This document shows, piece by piece, positions 1-8,100 of a stretch of 8,565 bases of DNA (position 1 is the first letter of the stretch; each line of letters starts with the position of its first letter). The position numbers and the translations under genes were made by a program. Below the pieces are notes generated by a model, which searched no databases, was not told where the DNA came from, and was given only the letters and a program-made list of their open reading frames with translations. Source of the stretch: DATLGB01 sp035540675 (GTDB lineage: Bacteria > Actinomycetota > Thermoleophilia > Solirubrobacterales > Solirubrobacteraceae); the NCBI GenBank assembly GCA_035540675.1, contig DATLGB010000093.1, positions 1-8,565 of the forward strand. The letters are read 5' to 3'.

Positions 1-381
1 GGCGCTCATCGGGTTCACGAATCGTGCAATCGATGAGGTCGAGGTCGGCGACCGCCGGATGCTCTCAAGAATCTTCGCGTAGACAAGCGCGAAGAGAACG
101 ACCTCCACGCCATCGGGTGTTCGTGTCCGCAGCACGACCTCTGGCCTCCATGGCCTCCATCATCACGCGGAGCCGGACGCATGTCCGGCCCCGTCGTCCG
201 AGCTCCCAGGCAAGAGCAGCAGCCGCTTCCAGGCGAATGGAGGTGTCTCCGAGGCGCGCCGTTTCGATCGCCATGGACGAAAGCCGGAGACTCAGCTCAG
301 CCTCGCGAGCAGAGTTCGCATCCCATCGCACCCCGGGACGCTTTGCGCGGCCGCAGGCGGCCGGATAGGTTGGCCAACGTC
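1..381. other. No supported gene in the left-edge stretch
   Basis: I see no gene here that I can support. On the minus strand a frame runs off the left edge from a GTG at 135-133 (about 45 codons) just after a TGA TGA pair. It contains a hydrophobic, protein-like run, GVEVVLFALVYAKILES, and could be the start of a gene continuing to the left. A second minus-strand frame (331-65, 88 codons) has weaker third-position GC bias and resembles no family I know. The + strand frame from 181 is open only as an upstream extension of the SRPBCC gene; its first 67 codons are Arg/Pro-rich and look non-coding. Third-position bias is weaker here than in the operon at the right. Confidence 0.4.
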
Positions 382-840
382 ATGGCCGTGTACCGCACGA
401 CGTTCCCGATCGACGCCTCGAGCGAGGTGGTTTGGGGCGTGCTCGTCGATTTTAAGCGGTACCCGGAGTGGAATCCGTCGCTGCCGTCGATCGCCGGGGA
501 CCTGCGGGTCGGGAGCACCGTGTCGATGACGCTCGCGATGCCCGGCAGGCCATCACCGAAGGTCAAGGCCGAGCTGACCGAGGTCGTTCCCCGGCAGCGC
601 CTGGTCTGGCATGGCAACGTGGGAGGTGACTGGCTCTTCGCCGGCGACCGGCAGTTCATCATCGACCCAGGGGATGGCGACACGGTGAACTTCACGCACG
701 TCGAGGACGTCCATGGGCTCCTCTTCCCGTTGTTTCGCGCGCTGATGGGAAGCGCGATCCAGCGCCACCATGACGCCCTGAACACTGCGCTGACGCGCCG
801 CGCCGAGGAGCTCGCGGCGGGGGCAGCGTCGTCTCATTGA
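382..840 (+). CDS. SRPBCC (START-like / polyketide cyclase-type) small-ligand-binding protein
   Basis: This is a 152-residue protein of the SRPBCC helix-grip superfamily, which forms a deep hydrophobic pocket for lipids, polyketides or other small ligands; the ligand cannot be told from sequence. It opens with a short strand (residues 2-9), then the typical first helix and its signature VWGVLVDFKRYPEWNP (17-32). Alternating strands follow (GSTVSMTLAM, VKAELTEVVP, RLVWHGNV, RQFIIDP, TVNFTHVED), ending in a long C-terminal helix (113-147), the expected fold order and length. I chose the ATG at 382 because the family begins there; the same frame is open back to 181, but that extension is low-complexity. 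The ribosome site is weak (AGG at 367-369). It is transcribed toward the convergent fdh operon, with no co-directional partner visible. Family assignment is firm; specific role unknown. Confidence 0.85.
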   Translation: MAVYRTTFPIDASSEVVWGVLVDFKRYPEWNPSLPSIAGDLRVGSTVSMTLAMPGRPSPKVKAELTEVVPRQRLVWHGNVGGDWLFAGDRQFIIDPGDGDTVNFTHVEDVHGLLFPLFRALMGSAIQRHHDALNTALTRRAEELAAGAASSH

Positions 841-1002
841 CTCGGCTCAGGTGGGTATCCCCCGGACGCTCGAGGATGTCGATGTCGTACTCGGCTGCGG
901 CGGCTATCAGCGTGTTCGGCACGAGTGCTCCATCGAGGCAAGCAGTAGCGCCGCGGCAGCCTGGTAGAGGTTCGGCGGTGGGACGAGCCGGCTCATCGGC
1001 AG
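841..1002 (-). pseudogene. Possible frameshifted C-terminal relic of a VapC-like PIN-domain toxin
   Basis: Two adjacent minus-strand frames together resemble the C-terminal half of actinobacterial VapC (PIN-domain ribonuclease toxins). One frame (about 1002-925) gives NLYQAAAALLLASMEH, comparable to the helix before the last catalytic region. The other (from 928 down) gives LVPNTLIAAAAEYDIDIL, comparable to the VapC pattern VPxPDLLIAAAAExxGxxVLH, followed by a tail like the terminal RDFDxI segment. Joining them needs a one-base frameshift near 925-930. In this copy the acidic residue usually found before LIAA is replaced (PNT instead of PD), so it would be inactive even if expressed. I found no N-terminal PIN half with its first Asp and no VapB antitoxin upstream. 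The resemblance is from memory and short, so chance in GC-rich DNA is a real alternative. Confidence 0.22.
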
Positions 1003-1602
1003 CGGTGTCGGGCGACCAGCTGAGGGACCGGCTCCCGGCGCCTCCTGGGTCCGCTACGACCTCGCGCCCGGTGCGGAAGCGTCCGGGATCGAAACAGCCG
1101 CGCACATCGGGCGGATCTCACACGTGCTTTCGGTGAAACCGCGCCGTACTGTCCACCCATGGGGCCGTAGGCCTCGGCAGGTGCAGCGACAACGCGATAA
1201 TCGCGCTGATCGAGAGGCCGAATCCTCTGGCCATGACCGCCGTGCGCTCCTCGCGGCTTGCGGAAGCTGTTCCGGCGGGTTCGCGCAGAAACCACGCCGG
1301 ATGAGCTTCCATGCATTGGGTAGCCATCGCGCACCTGCGGCGGACGTTTCAGTCAACCCGACGATGACGACGGACCCGAGTTGGACGGTGTCCGAGAACC
1401 CCGCCGACCGCCGCCAGATATCGGCACGAGCACGGTCCAGCTGGCCTCCTGTACCGCAGCGCGGCCGCAGTTCGACGTTCACATCAACGAACGCGGCCGA
1501 CGCCACCGTGCGGATATCGCCGGGCTCGCCAGAACCGTGGGCCGCTTGCCGGCTCCCGCTGAACGTTCCAGTGTGGGGTGCCCGCCGGGCTCGCCGCGCC
1601 GG
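1003..1602. other. Gene-poor stretch between the possible VapC relic and the permease gene
   Basis: No recognisable gene. The longest minus-strand frame starts with GTG at 1506 and ends at 1054 (150 codons). Its first 65 or so residues look somewhat protein-like (FVDVNVELRPRCGTGGQ, then TVQLGSVVIVGLTET), but the rest turns Arg/Ser-rich. A different minus-strand frame (1327-1118, 69 codons) then reads more like protein, with EERTAVMARGFGLSISAII, as if a frameshift separated them. I recognise neither. This may be decayed coding DNA or the 3' trailer of the fdh transcript. I see no strong hairpin followed by a T-run that would mark a terminator for either convergent unit. Confidence 0.35.
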
Positions 1603-2946
1603 TCAGGCATCTGCCACCGCCGGAGCCGGAGCCGGCGCCGGCTCCTCCGCCTCGCGCATCTCGCGCACGTAGGCCAACGCGGTCGCCGCCAGGGTGAGGA
1701 TCGGGACCGAGATGAACACGCCGATGATGCCGGCGGTGATGCCGCCGGTCGCCAGCGCCAGGATCACCGCGATCGGATGGATGTGGATGGTGCGCCCCAT
1801 GATCAGCGGATACAGCAGATGCCCCTCGACCTGCTGGACGGCGACGACGAGGCCCAGCACGATGAGCGCCGTCACGATGCCGCCGTCGACGAGCGCGATG
1901 AGCACGGCGGCCAGGCCGGCCGTGAACGCGCCGATGAGCGGCACGAACGCGCCGAGGAACGTCAGCAGCATGAGCGGGATGACCAGCGGGACGCCGAGGA
2001 CCGCGAGGCCGGCGCCGATCATCGTCGCGTCGGCGGCGCCGACGAGGAACAGGCCGCGCACGTAGCCGGTCAGCGCGGTGTACGAGCGGCGCGCCAGCTC
2101 GTCGAGCTGCCTGCGCCGGCGGCCGCCGAACGTGTCGACGATCCAGCGCCAGATGCTCGGCCCGTCCTTCAGGAAGAAGAACAGCAGCAGCAGCGTGATG
2201 ATCAGGCCGGTGATGACCTCGCCGGCGATCACCGCGCCGTGCACGACGCCTCCGGTCAGCGCCCCGCTGGAATCGCTGAGCTGCTCGCCCGCGTTGTCGA
2301 TGTAGCGGTCGATGTCCGCGTCGCTGACGTTGAAGGGCGGCGCGCTGAGCGCATCGCCGGCCTCGCGGATGCCCTCCTTGACGCTGTCGGCGAGGTCGGA
2401 GACCTGCCGCGCGACGGCCGCACCGGCCATCGCCAGCGCCGCGACGAGCAGCGCGATCGCCGCGAGCAGGACGGTCAGCGCCGCCGCCCCGGCGGAAAAG
2501 CGATGGCGGATGAGCCAGCGCGTCGGCGGGCGCAGCACGGTGCTGACGAGCACCGCGACGATGATCGGCAGCACGACGATGCGCAGGTAGGCCAGTGCGT
2601 AGGCGGTGACCGCGATCGCCGCGACGACCACCAGCAGGCGCCACCCGATCGCCGCGCCGGCGCGCAGCCAGCCCGGCACCGGGTCGCTCGCGGACGGCGC
2701 GGCCGGCGGCGCCGCGCCCAGCAGGTCGGGCGCGGCGGGAGCCGGCGCGGGCTCCGTGTCGGCGTGCGGATCGAGACCGCGTGCGGGCTCCGGATCGACC
2801 ACGGGCAGCGCCGTGCGCGGCGCGCGTTCATCCGGCGCGCGCGCCTCGTCCCGGTCTGTCTCGCGGTCGGTCATCTGCCGGAGCGTAGGACAAGCCCGGG
2901 TGCCGTTGCGGCCGTGTGCGCCCGGCCCGGTGGCCGGCGCCGGCAT
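1603..2946 (-). CDS. AI-2E family (PerM-like) transmembrane permease
   Basis: A 447-residue integral membrane protein of the AI-2E transporter family (PF01594), whose members include autoinducer-2 exporters, PerM proteins and Na+/H+ antiporters; the substrate is not predictable. Layout: an Ala/Pro/Asp-rich cytoplasmic N-terminus (1-93), two or three helices (about 102-136 and 152-178), a soluble central section (180-235), a helix ending in the family hallmark FFFLKDG (256-262), then a helical block (about 292-372). The conserved C-terminal pattern follows: QQVEGHLLYPLIMGR, a histidine-proline pair, a Gly-rich helix and FISVPILTLA (371-420). The tail is a short Ala-Pro repeat. The ATG at 2946 is 3 nt past the nrfD stop, suggesting coupling, but neither it nor the in-frame ATG at 2874 (giving MTDRETDRDE) has a good Shine-Dalgarno; the shorter form looks more natural. 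It follows the fdh genes in the same direction with no obvious functional link. Confidence 0.9.
   Translation of the reverse strand: MPAPATGPGAHGRNGTRACPTLRQMTDRETDRDEARAPDERAPRTALPVVDPEPARGLDPHADTEPAPAPAAPDLLGAAPPAAPSASDPVPGWLRAGAAIGWRLLVVVAAIAVTAYALAYLRIVVLPIIVAVLVSTVLRPPTRWLIRHRFSAGAAALTVLLAAIALLVAALAMAGAAVARQVSDLADSVKEGIREAGDALSAPPFNVSDADIDRYIDNAGEQLSDSSGALTGGVVHGAVIAGEVITGLIITLLLLFFFLKDGPSIWRWIVDTFGGRRRRQLDELARRSYTALTGYVRGLFLVGAADATMIGAGLAVLGVPLVIPLMLLTFLGAFVPLIGAFTAGLAAVLIALVDGGIVTALIVLGLVVAVQQVEGHLLYPLIMGRTIHIHPIAVILALATGGITAGIIGVFISVPILTLAATALAYVREMREAEEPAPAPAPAVADA
1628..1645. repeat. 18-bp perfect palindrome at the 3' end of the permease gene
   Basis: Positions 1628-1645 are perfectly self-complementary and centred on GGCGCC. 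As RNA this could form a 7-bp stem (GGAGCCG / CGGCTCC) with a GCGC loop. It lies in the codons for the Ala-Pro-rich tail, about 23 bp before the stop codon, and no T-run follows on the transcribed strand. It could be a by-product of the Ala/Pro repeat in GC-rich DNA, so I give it no function. Confidence 0.4.
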
Positions 2947-2949
2947 CGC

Positions 2950-4143
2950 CTACGCGCCGGGCGCGGCGTAACCGCGGCGCGCGTTGCGCGCGACGGCCTC
3001 GTGGTCGGCCGCCGACGCCCTCCCCGCTCCGACCCACGCAAAGCGGAAGGCCAGCCCCGCCGCCAGGTACAGCACGCTGGCCACGTGGTGCGTCCACGGC
3101 CCGCCACGGCCGCGCGCGGCGCGCAGCGCCAGCCCCGCCAGGACGGCCGCGCGCGCGCCGGCGAACAGCCGGCCGGGTCGGCCGCGGCCCAGGGTCTCGC
3201 CGAGCGGACCCAGGCGCCGCTCGTTGATCTCCGACAGCGCGAGCTCCGCGGCCATCGCGGCCGTCTCCACCGTGCCCAGCGCCACGCGGCTGGGATGGCC
3301 GGGGGGCGTGCCGCTCGCCGCCAGCGCCAGGCGGGTGGCCGCGGCGCCGGTCGCCGCCGCGGTGCACATGAACATCGGCGGCAGGTACGCGCGGCTGCGC
3401 GCCCACACCGGGACGGCGGTCGACGCGAGCAGGACGCCGGTGTAGGAACCCAGGTACGTGGCCAGGCCGGCGCCCACGCCGCCCAGCGCGCGCGCCGCCC
3501 GCGGCCGGCCGAGCAGGTCGGCCGCGACCGCCGCGCCCATCGCGTTGGAGAACGCGACGAGGCACCACGCGCCCGTCGACATCGGCGAGCGCAGCTTGAA
3601 GATCCGCAGCATGTGCAGAAAGCGCGCCGGGCGGCCGAGGTCGAGGATCAGCAACGGCGTACCGGGGCCGATCGCACCGATCGAGACCAGGCGCGCGATC
3701 CGCGCGGTGCGGTGGTCGCCCGCCACGTCGGCCGCGGCGGCGGCGAACGCCGCCCCGGTCGCGATGCCGCCGAACCAGAAGTACAGCGGCACCTCCCAGG
3801 TCCACACCGGCGCGTTGATGACCGGCGCCTGGACCTCGACGGGCACCTCGTCGCCGCCGCGCGCGCGGCGCGCCGCCGCCGCCACCCGCTCGTCGCGCGC
3901 GGCGCCGTCGCCGTGCGCCGCGTAGGCGGTGTCGCGCCTGAAGAGAAACGACCAGCTTCCGTCCTCGAAGCGCGGGCGCAGCAGCGCGACGCCGGCGTCC
4001 TCGACCGCGCGACGCCAGCCGCCGGGCTCGCCGCGGCGGCCGACCGCGGGGGTCGTGTCGCGGCCATCGCCGGGCGCCTGCGCGCGGCCGCCGTCGCGGC
4101 GGCGGATGACCTCCTCGGGCGGCGGTCCGCCCGCGTGGCTCAT
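2950..4143 (-). CDS. nrfD: NrfD/PsrC-like membrane subunit of formate dehydrogenase
   Basis: A 397-residue polytopic protein of the NrfD/PsrC family, which takes electrons from an iron-sulfur partner and exchanges them with membrane quinone. About eight hydrophobic segments fall near residues 114-141, 148-169, 189-211, 219-246, 252-277, 286-305, 327-342 and 351-373. The family signature between helices 2 and 3 is intact: ILDLGRPARFLHMLRIFK, then SPMSTGAW (166-193). The helix-1 region WTWEVPLYFWFGGIATG is also typical. The first 110 residues are a hydrophilic Arg/Gly-rich extension before the first membrane segment. The ATG overlaps the beta-subunit TGA as ATGA (4143-4140), so translation is probably coupled; no separate strong ribosome site is seen. 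It takes the place that the cytochrome b subunit FdnI has in E. coli FDH-N, implying a haem-free route to quinone. Family and partner assignment are strong; direction of electron flow is inferred. Confidence 0.92.
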   Translation of the reverse strand: MSHAGGPPPEEVIRRRDGGRAQAPGDGRDTTPAVGRRGEPGGWRRAVEDAGVALLRPRFEDGSWSFLFRRDTAYAAHGDGAARDERVAAAARRARGGDEVPVEVQAPVINAPVWTWEVPLYFWFGGIATGAAFAAAAADVAGDHRTARIARLVSIGAIGPGTPLLILDLGRPARFLHMLRIFKLRSPMSTGAWCLVAFSNAMGAAVAADLLGRPRAARALGGVGAGLATYLGSYTGVLLASTAVPVWARSRAYLPPMFMCTAAATGAAATRLALAASGTPPGHPSRVALGTVETAAMAAELALSEINERRLGPLGETLGRGRPGRLFAGARAAVLAGLALRAARGRGGPWTHHVASVLYLAAGLAFRFAWVGAGRASAADHEAVARNARRGYAAPGA

Positions 4144-5132
4144 CGGCGCCGCCCGCGCCGGTGGGCCAGCACGAAGCTCGCCACGGTGACGGCCGCCGCG
4201 ACTGCGCCGGCGCTCAGGCCGGCGAGCGTCGCGGCGGGCATGTTCTCCTGGATCGGCGAGTCCGCCCGGGCCGGCAGCCCGAAGCGCTCGGGCGGCTCGG
4301 TCAGCAGGAAGAACGCGCCGAGGTCACCCGCGAGCTTGTCGCCCGGCTCGTCGCCGGCGCCGTAGAGATACGCGCCCTCGACGCCGCGCTCGTGCAGCGC
4401 GACGACGCGGCCCTTGGCGCGCTCGACGAGCTCGTCCCACTCGCCGAACTGGATCGCGTCGGTCGGGCACGCCTTCGCACAGGCGGGCTCCATGCCGTCC
4501 TCGAGGCGGTCGTAGCACAGGGTGCATTTCGCGGCGCGGCCGTCGTACGGATCGCGGTCGATGACGCCGAACGGACACGACGGCACGCAGTAGCCGCAGC
4601 CGTTGCAGATGTCGGGCTGGACGATCACCGTCTCGAACTCGGTCCGGATCAGCGCGCCGGTCGGGCAGGCGTCGAGGCAGCCGGCGTTGGAGCAGTGCTT
4701 GCAGACGTCGGACATGAACACCCAGCGGTCGAGCACCGCGCCGTCGTCGGACGGTCCCCAGCCCGCCCGGCCCTCGGCCACGTCGACGAGGCTCGGCATG
4801 TCGCGCTCGCCGGAGGCCGGCGGGGGCGGCGACGCGGGCGGCGCCGCGAGCGCGCCCTCCGTCGCCGGCAGCGCCGGCAGGTGGCCGCCGCGCTCGCCCG
4901 GCGTAGAGATCTCCGCGAAGCGCACGTGGCGCCACGTCGACGCCGACAGCGCGGCCGTGTAGTCGTAGGAGCGGCCCTTGCCCTCGCGCAGCTCGTCGCC
5001 CGGCAGGTCGTTCCACTGCTTGCACGCCACCTCGCAGGCCTTGCAGCCGATGCACGTCGTCGTGTCGGTGAAGAAGCCCATCCGGCGCGCGTCGGGGCGG
5101 TGGATGGCGATCTCGGTTATGGCGGCGCCCAC
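4140..5132 (-). CDS. fdhB: Formate dehydrogenase iron-sulfur (beta) subunit with four [4Fe-4S] clusters
   Basis: A 330-residue ferredoxin-like electron-transfer subunit, similar in plan to FdnH of E. coli FDH-N. All sixteen cluster cysteines are visible in four groups: C27/C30/C33/C37 (CIGCKACEVACK), C144/C147/C152/C156 (CKHCSNAGCLDACP), C176/C179/C182/C186 (CNGCGYCVPSCP) and C203/C206/C218/C222. A Pro/Ala-rich loop (about 77-112) lies between the first and second groups. A single hydrophobic helix (about 299-323) ends in HRRGRRR, a membrane anchor like that of FdnH. Start: GTG at 5132, with GGAG 9 nt upstream (5142-5145); an in-frame ATG at residue 18 (MGFFTDT), where many homologues begin, is the alternative. 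It lies 49 bp after the catalytic gene and overlaps nrfD by 4 bp. Its job is to carry electrons from the alpha-subunit cluster to the NrfD-like protein. Confidence 0.95.
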   Translation of the reverse strand: MGAAITEIAIHRPDARRMGFFTDTTTCIGCKACEVACKQWNDLPGDELREGKGRSYDYTAALSASTWRHVRFAEISTPGERGGHLPALPATEGALAAPPASPPPPASGERDMPSLVDVAEGRAGWGPSDDGAVLDRWVFMSDVCKHCSNAGCLDACPTGALIRTEFETVIVQPDICNGCGYCVPSCPFGVIDRDPYDGRAAKCTLCYDRLEDGMEPACAKACPTDAIQFGEWDELVERAKGRVVALHERGVEGAYLYGAGDEPGDKLAGDLGAFFLLTEPPERFGLPARADSPIQENMPAATLAGLSAGAVAAAVTVASFVLAHRRGRRR

Positions 5133-5141
5133 TAGGGGTTG

Positions 5142-5145
5142 CTCC
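5142..5145 (-). promoter_or_regulatory. Ribosome binding site for the beta subunit
   Basis: GGAG on the minus strand, 9 nt before the GTG at 5132. It is the clearest Shine-Dalgarno match at any start in the operon and supports this GTG over the in-frame ATG 17 codons later. It lies in the 49-bp gap after the catalytic gene, so the beta subunit is probably initiated independently. Confidence 0.55.
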
Positions 5146-5181
5146 GGTGCGTCGTGCGAGGGCCGGCTGGCGGGACCATCC

Positions 5182-8100
5182 CTAGATCTCCCGGTTCTCG
5201 CCCCAGCCGGGCGGGTTCGGCGTCTGCTCGGTCTGCGCGCCGCGCGTCGGCTGCTCGGCGGGATGCGAGCGCGCGGGATCGGCCGGCTCGGGCACGCTGT
5301 CGATCCCGGCGAGGCGCTCGGTGGTCTCGCCGCGCCGCCGTCCGGCCCGCACCTGGCAGCGAAACGCCTTTGACTCGTGGATCGACACGTTGGGATCCGC
5401 GGTCATCGCGACGAGGTCGTTGGCGGCGTCGCCGACGACGCCCTGCTCGTTGGAGGCGTACGTGCCGAAGTGCCACGGCAGGCAGATCTGGTGCAGCGTG
5501 CGGCCGTCGACCTGCAGCGGGCGGACGCGGTCGGTGACCTTCGCGCGGGCCTCGATCTCGGCGCGGGCGGTCTCGACGACCATCCAGTCGCCGTCGGCGA
5601 TGCCGCACGAGCGCGCCAGCAGCGGGTCGATCTCGGCGAACATCTCGGGCTGCAGCTCGGCCAGCCAGGGAAGGTTGCGGCTCATCGACCCCGCGGTGTG
5701 ATGCTCGGTGAGCCGGAACGTCGAGGCGACGTGCGGGTAGCGCTCGTCCTCGGGCGCGACGAGCGGGTTCTCCGGCCGCTCCCACGTGATCGCGACCGGG
5801 TTGGCGCCGACGTCGGGATACAGCGCGTTGGGCACCGGCGACTCCAGCGGCTCGTAGTGCGTCGGCACCGGCGCGTCGAGCAGCCCGCTGGCCGAGTACA
5901 GCTGCCCGCGCCCGTCGGGCATCATGATGAACGGGCCGTCGCCGGGGATCGCGTCCATGCCGACGTCGTCGGGCTGCGGGCGGTGGCCGGGCGGCTTGTC
6001 GGCCGGGAAGTCCGGGACGTCGTAGCCGGTCCAGCGCCCCGCCTCGCCGTCCCACCAGACGTACTTCTTGCGCTCCGACCACGGCCGGCCGTCGGGGTCG
6101 GCCGAGGCGCGGTTGTAGAGGATACGGCGGTTGGCCGGCCACGCCCAGCCCCACTGCGGCGAGACCCAGCCGCCGGGCGCGTCGAGGTCGCCGGGATCGC
6201 GGCGCCGCGTCTGGTTCACGCCGCCGGCGAAGCAGCCGGAGTAGATCCAGCAGCCGCTGTCGGTCGTGCCGTCGGCCTTGAGCTCGGCGAAGCCGTCGAC
6301 GAGCCGGCCGGTCGTCAGGTCGCGGCCGTTGATCTCCGCGAGCACGTCCTCGGCCGACGGCTCCTCGCGCGACCCGTGCGTCGGGTAGTCCCACGTGAGG
6401 TGGCGAATCGGCCAGTCGCGCTCGCGCTGCGAGCCGGCGTAGTGGGCCTTGATGCGCCGCCCGAGGTGGACGATGAAGTGCAGCTCCGAGCGCGCGTCGC
6501 CGGGCGGCTCGAGCGCCTTGTCGCGCCACTGCAGCAGGCGCTGGGTGTTCGTGAAGTGCCCCTCCTTCTCGACGTGTCCCGCCGCCGGCATGAGAAAGAC
6601 CTCGGTGGCGATGTCCTCGGTGGCCATCTCGCCGGAGCGGATCTCGGGCGAGTCGCGCCAGAAGTTGGCGGTCTCCAGCTCGGCCAGGTCGCGGACGACC
6701 AGCCACTTCATCGCGGCGAGCGCGCGTCGCTGCAGGCCCGCGTGGATCGAGCCGACGGCGGGGTTCTGACCCATCACGAACAGGCCGTCGAGGCCGCCGT
6801 CGAGCGCCCGCAGCATCGTCGGGAAGTGCGAGTGGTTGCCGGTCAGCTTCGGCAGGTGGGCGAAGCCGAAGTCGTTGTCGGCCGTCGCGGCGTCGCCGAA
6901 CCACGCCTTCAGCAGCGAGACGATGTAGCTGTCGAAGTGCGACCACCAGCCCTTGCGCCGGCCGCTGGAGCTCACGTAGTCGGCGAGCGTGAGGTCGCCC
7001 TCCCGCGCGCGCGGCATCGGCAGGTAGCCCGGCAGGATCTCGTACAGCGTGGGGATGTCGCTGGAGCCCTGGATCGACGCGTGGCCGCGCATCGCCATGA
7101 TCCCGCCGCCGGGCCGGCCGACGTTGCCCAGCAGCAGTTGCACGATCGAGCCGGCGCGGATCGTCTGTACGCCGGCGGCGTGCTGCGTCCAGCCGACGGC
7201 GTACGCGAGCATCGTGGTGCGGTCGCGGCCCGAGTTGGCGATGAGCGTGTTCGCGGCCTCGAGGAACAGCTCCTGCGGCACGCCGCAGACGCGCGCCACC
7301 ATCTCCGGCGTGTAGCGGCTGTAATGGCGGCGCAGCAGCTGGAACACGCAGCGCGGATGGCGCAGCGTCGGGTCGCGCGGGATCTCGCGCGGGTCGGCGC
7401 CCGGCGCGGTGCGGTCGGTGAACGCCTGCGTCGCCTGCTCGTCGTCGCCCGGCCACTTGTCGACGTCGCCGCCCTCGAACATCCACGTGCTGCGGTCGTA
7501 CGAGCCGGTCTCCGGGTCGAAGCCCGAGAAGACGCCGCCGAGGTCCTCGGGATCGGCGAAGTCCTCGCGCAGGAGCATCGCGGCGTTCGTGTAGTGCACG
7601 ACGTAGTCCCTGAAGTAGGACTCGGTCTCGATGATGTGGCGGATCAGTCCGCCCAGGAACGCGATGTCCGACCCGGCGCGGATCGGGACGTGCAGGTCGC
7701 ACATCGCGCTCGTGCGCGAGAAGTGCGGGTCGACGTGGATGAGCTTGGCGCCGCGCTCACGCGCCTTCAGCGCCCAGCGCGAGCCGACGGGGTGCGCCTC
7801 CATGAGCGCCGAGCCCTGGATCCAGACGCAGTCGGCCATCTGGAAGTCCTGCTGGAAGTTGGTGGCGCCGCCGCGCCCGAACGACGTCCCCAGACCGGGG
7901 ACGGTCGAGGAGTGTCATATGCGGGCCTGGTTCTCGATCTGCAGCGCGCCCATCGCCGTCCACAGCTTCTTGAGCAGGTAGTTCTCCTCGTTGTCGAGCG
8001 TCGCGCCACCGAGGTGCGCGAAGCCGTTCGTGCGGTCGACCTTCCAGCCGCGCTCGTCGCAGTCCTGCCAGCCGCGCTCGCGGGCGGCGATGACGCGCTC

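Noticed and set aside
692..1105. Minus-strand 137-codon frame as an intact gene
   Set aside because: Only about 30 residues in its middle resemble a known family; it overlaps the 3' end of the SRPBCC gene, and both ends are low-complexity. It fits better as part of a broken relic.
1628..1645. 18-bp palindrome as a Rho-independent terminator for the operon
   Set aside because: It lies before the stop codon inside the coding region and is not followed by a T-run.
1381..4365. Plus-strand open frame of 994 codons across the permease and nrfD genes
   Set aside because: Composition is almost only Arg, Ala, Gly, Asp and Gln with no domains; it is antisense to two convincing membrane proteins.
5132..7702. 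Minus-strand 856-codon frame overlapping the catalytic gene in another phase
   Set aside because: Arg/Pro/Ala-rich shadow of the FDH frame; the true frame carries all conserved motifs.
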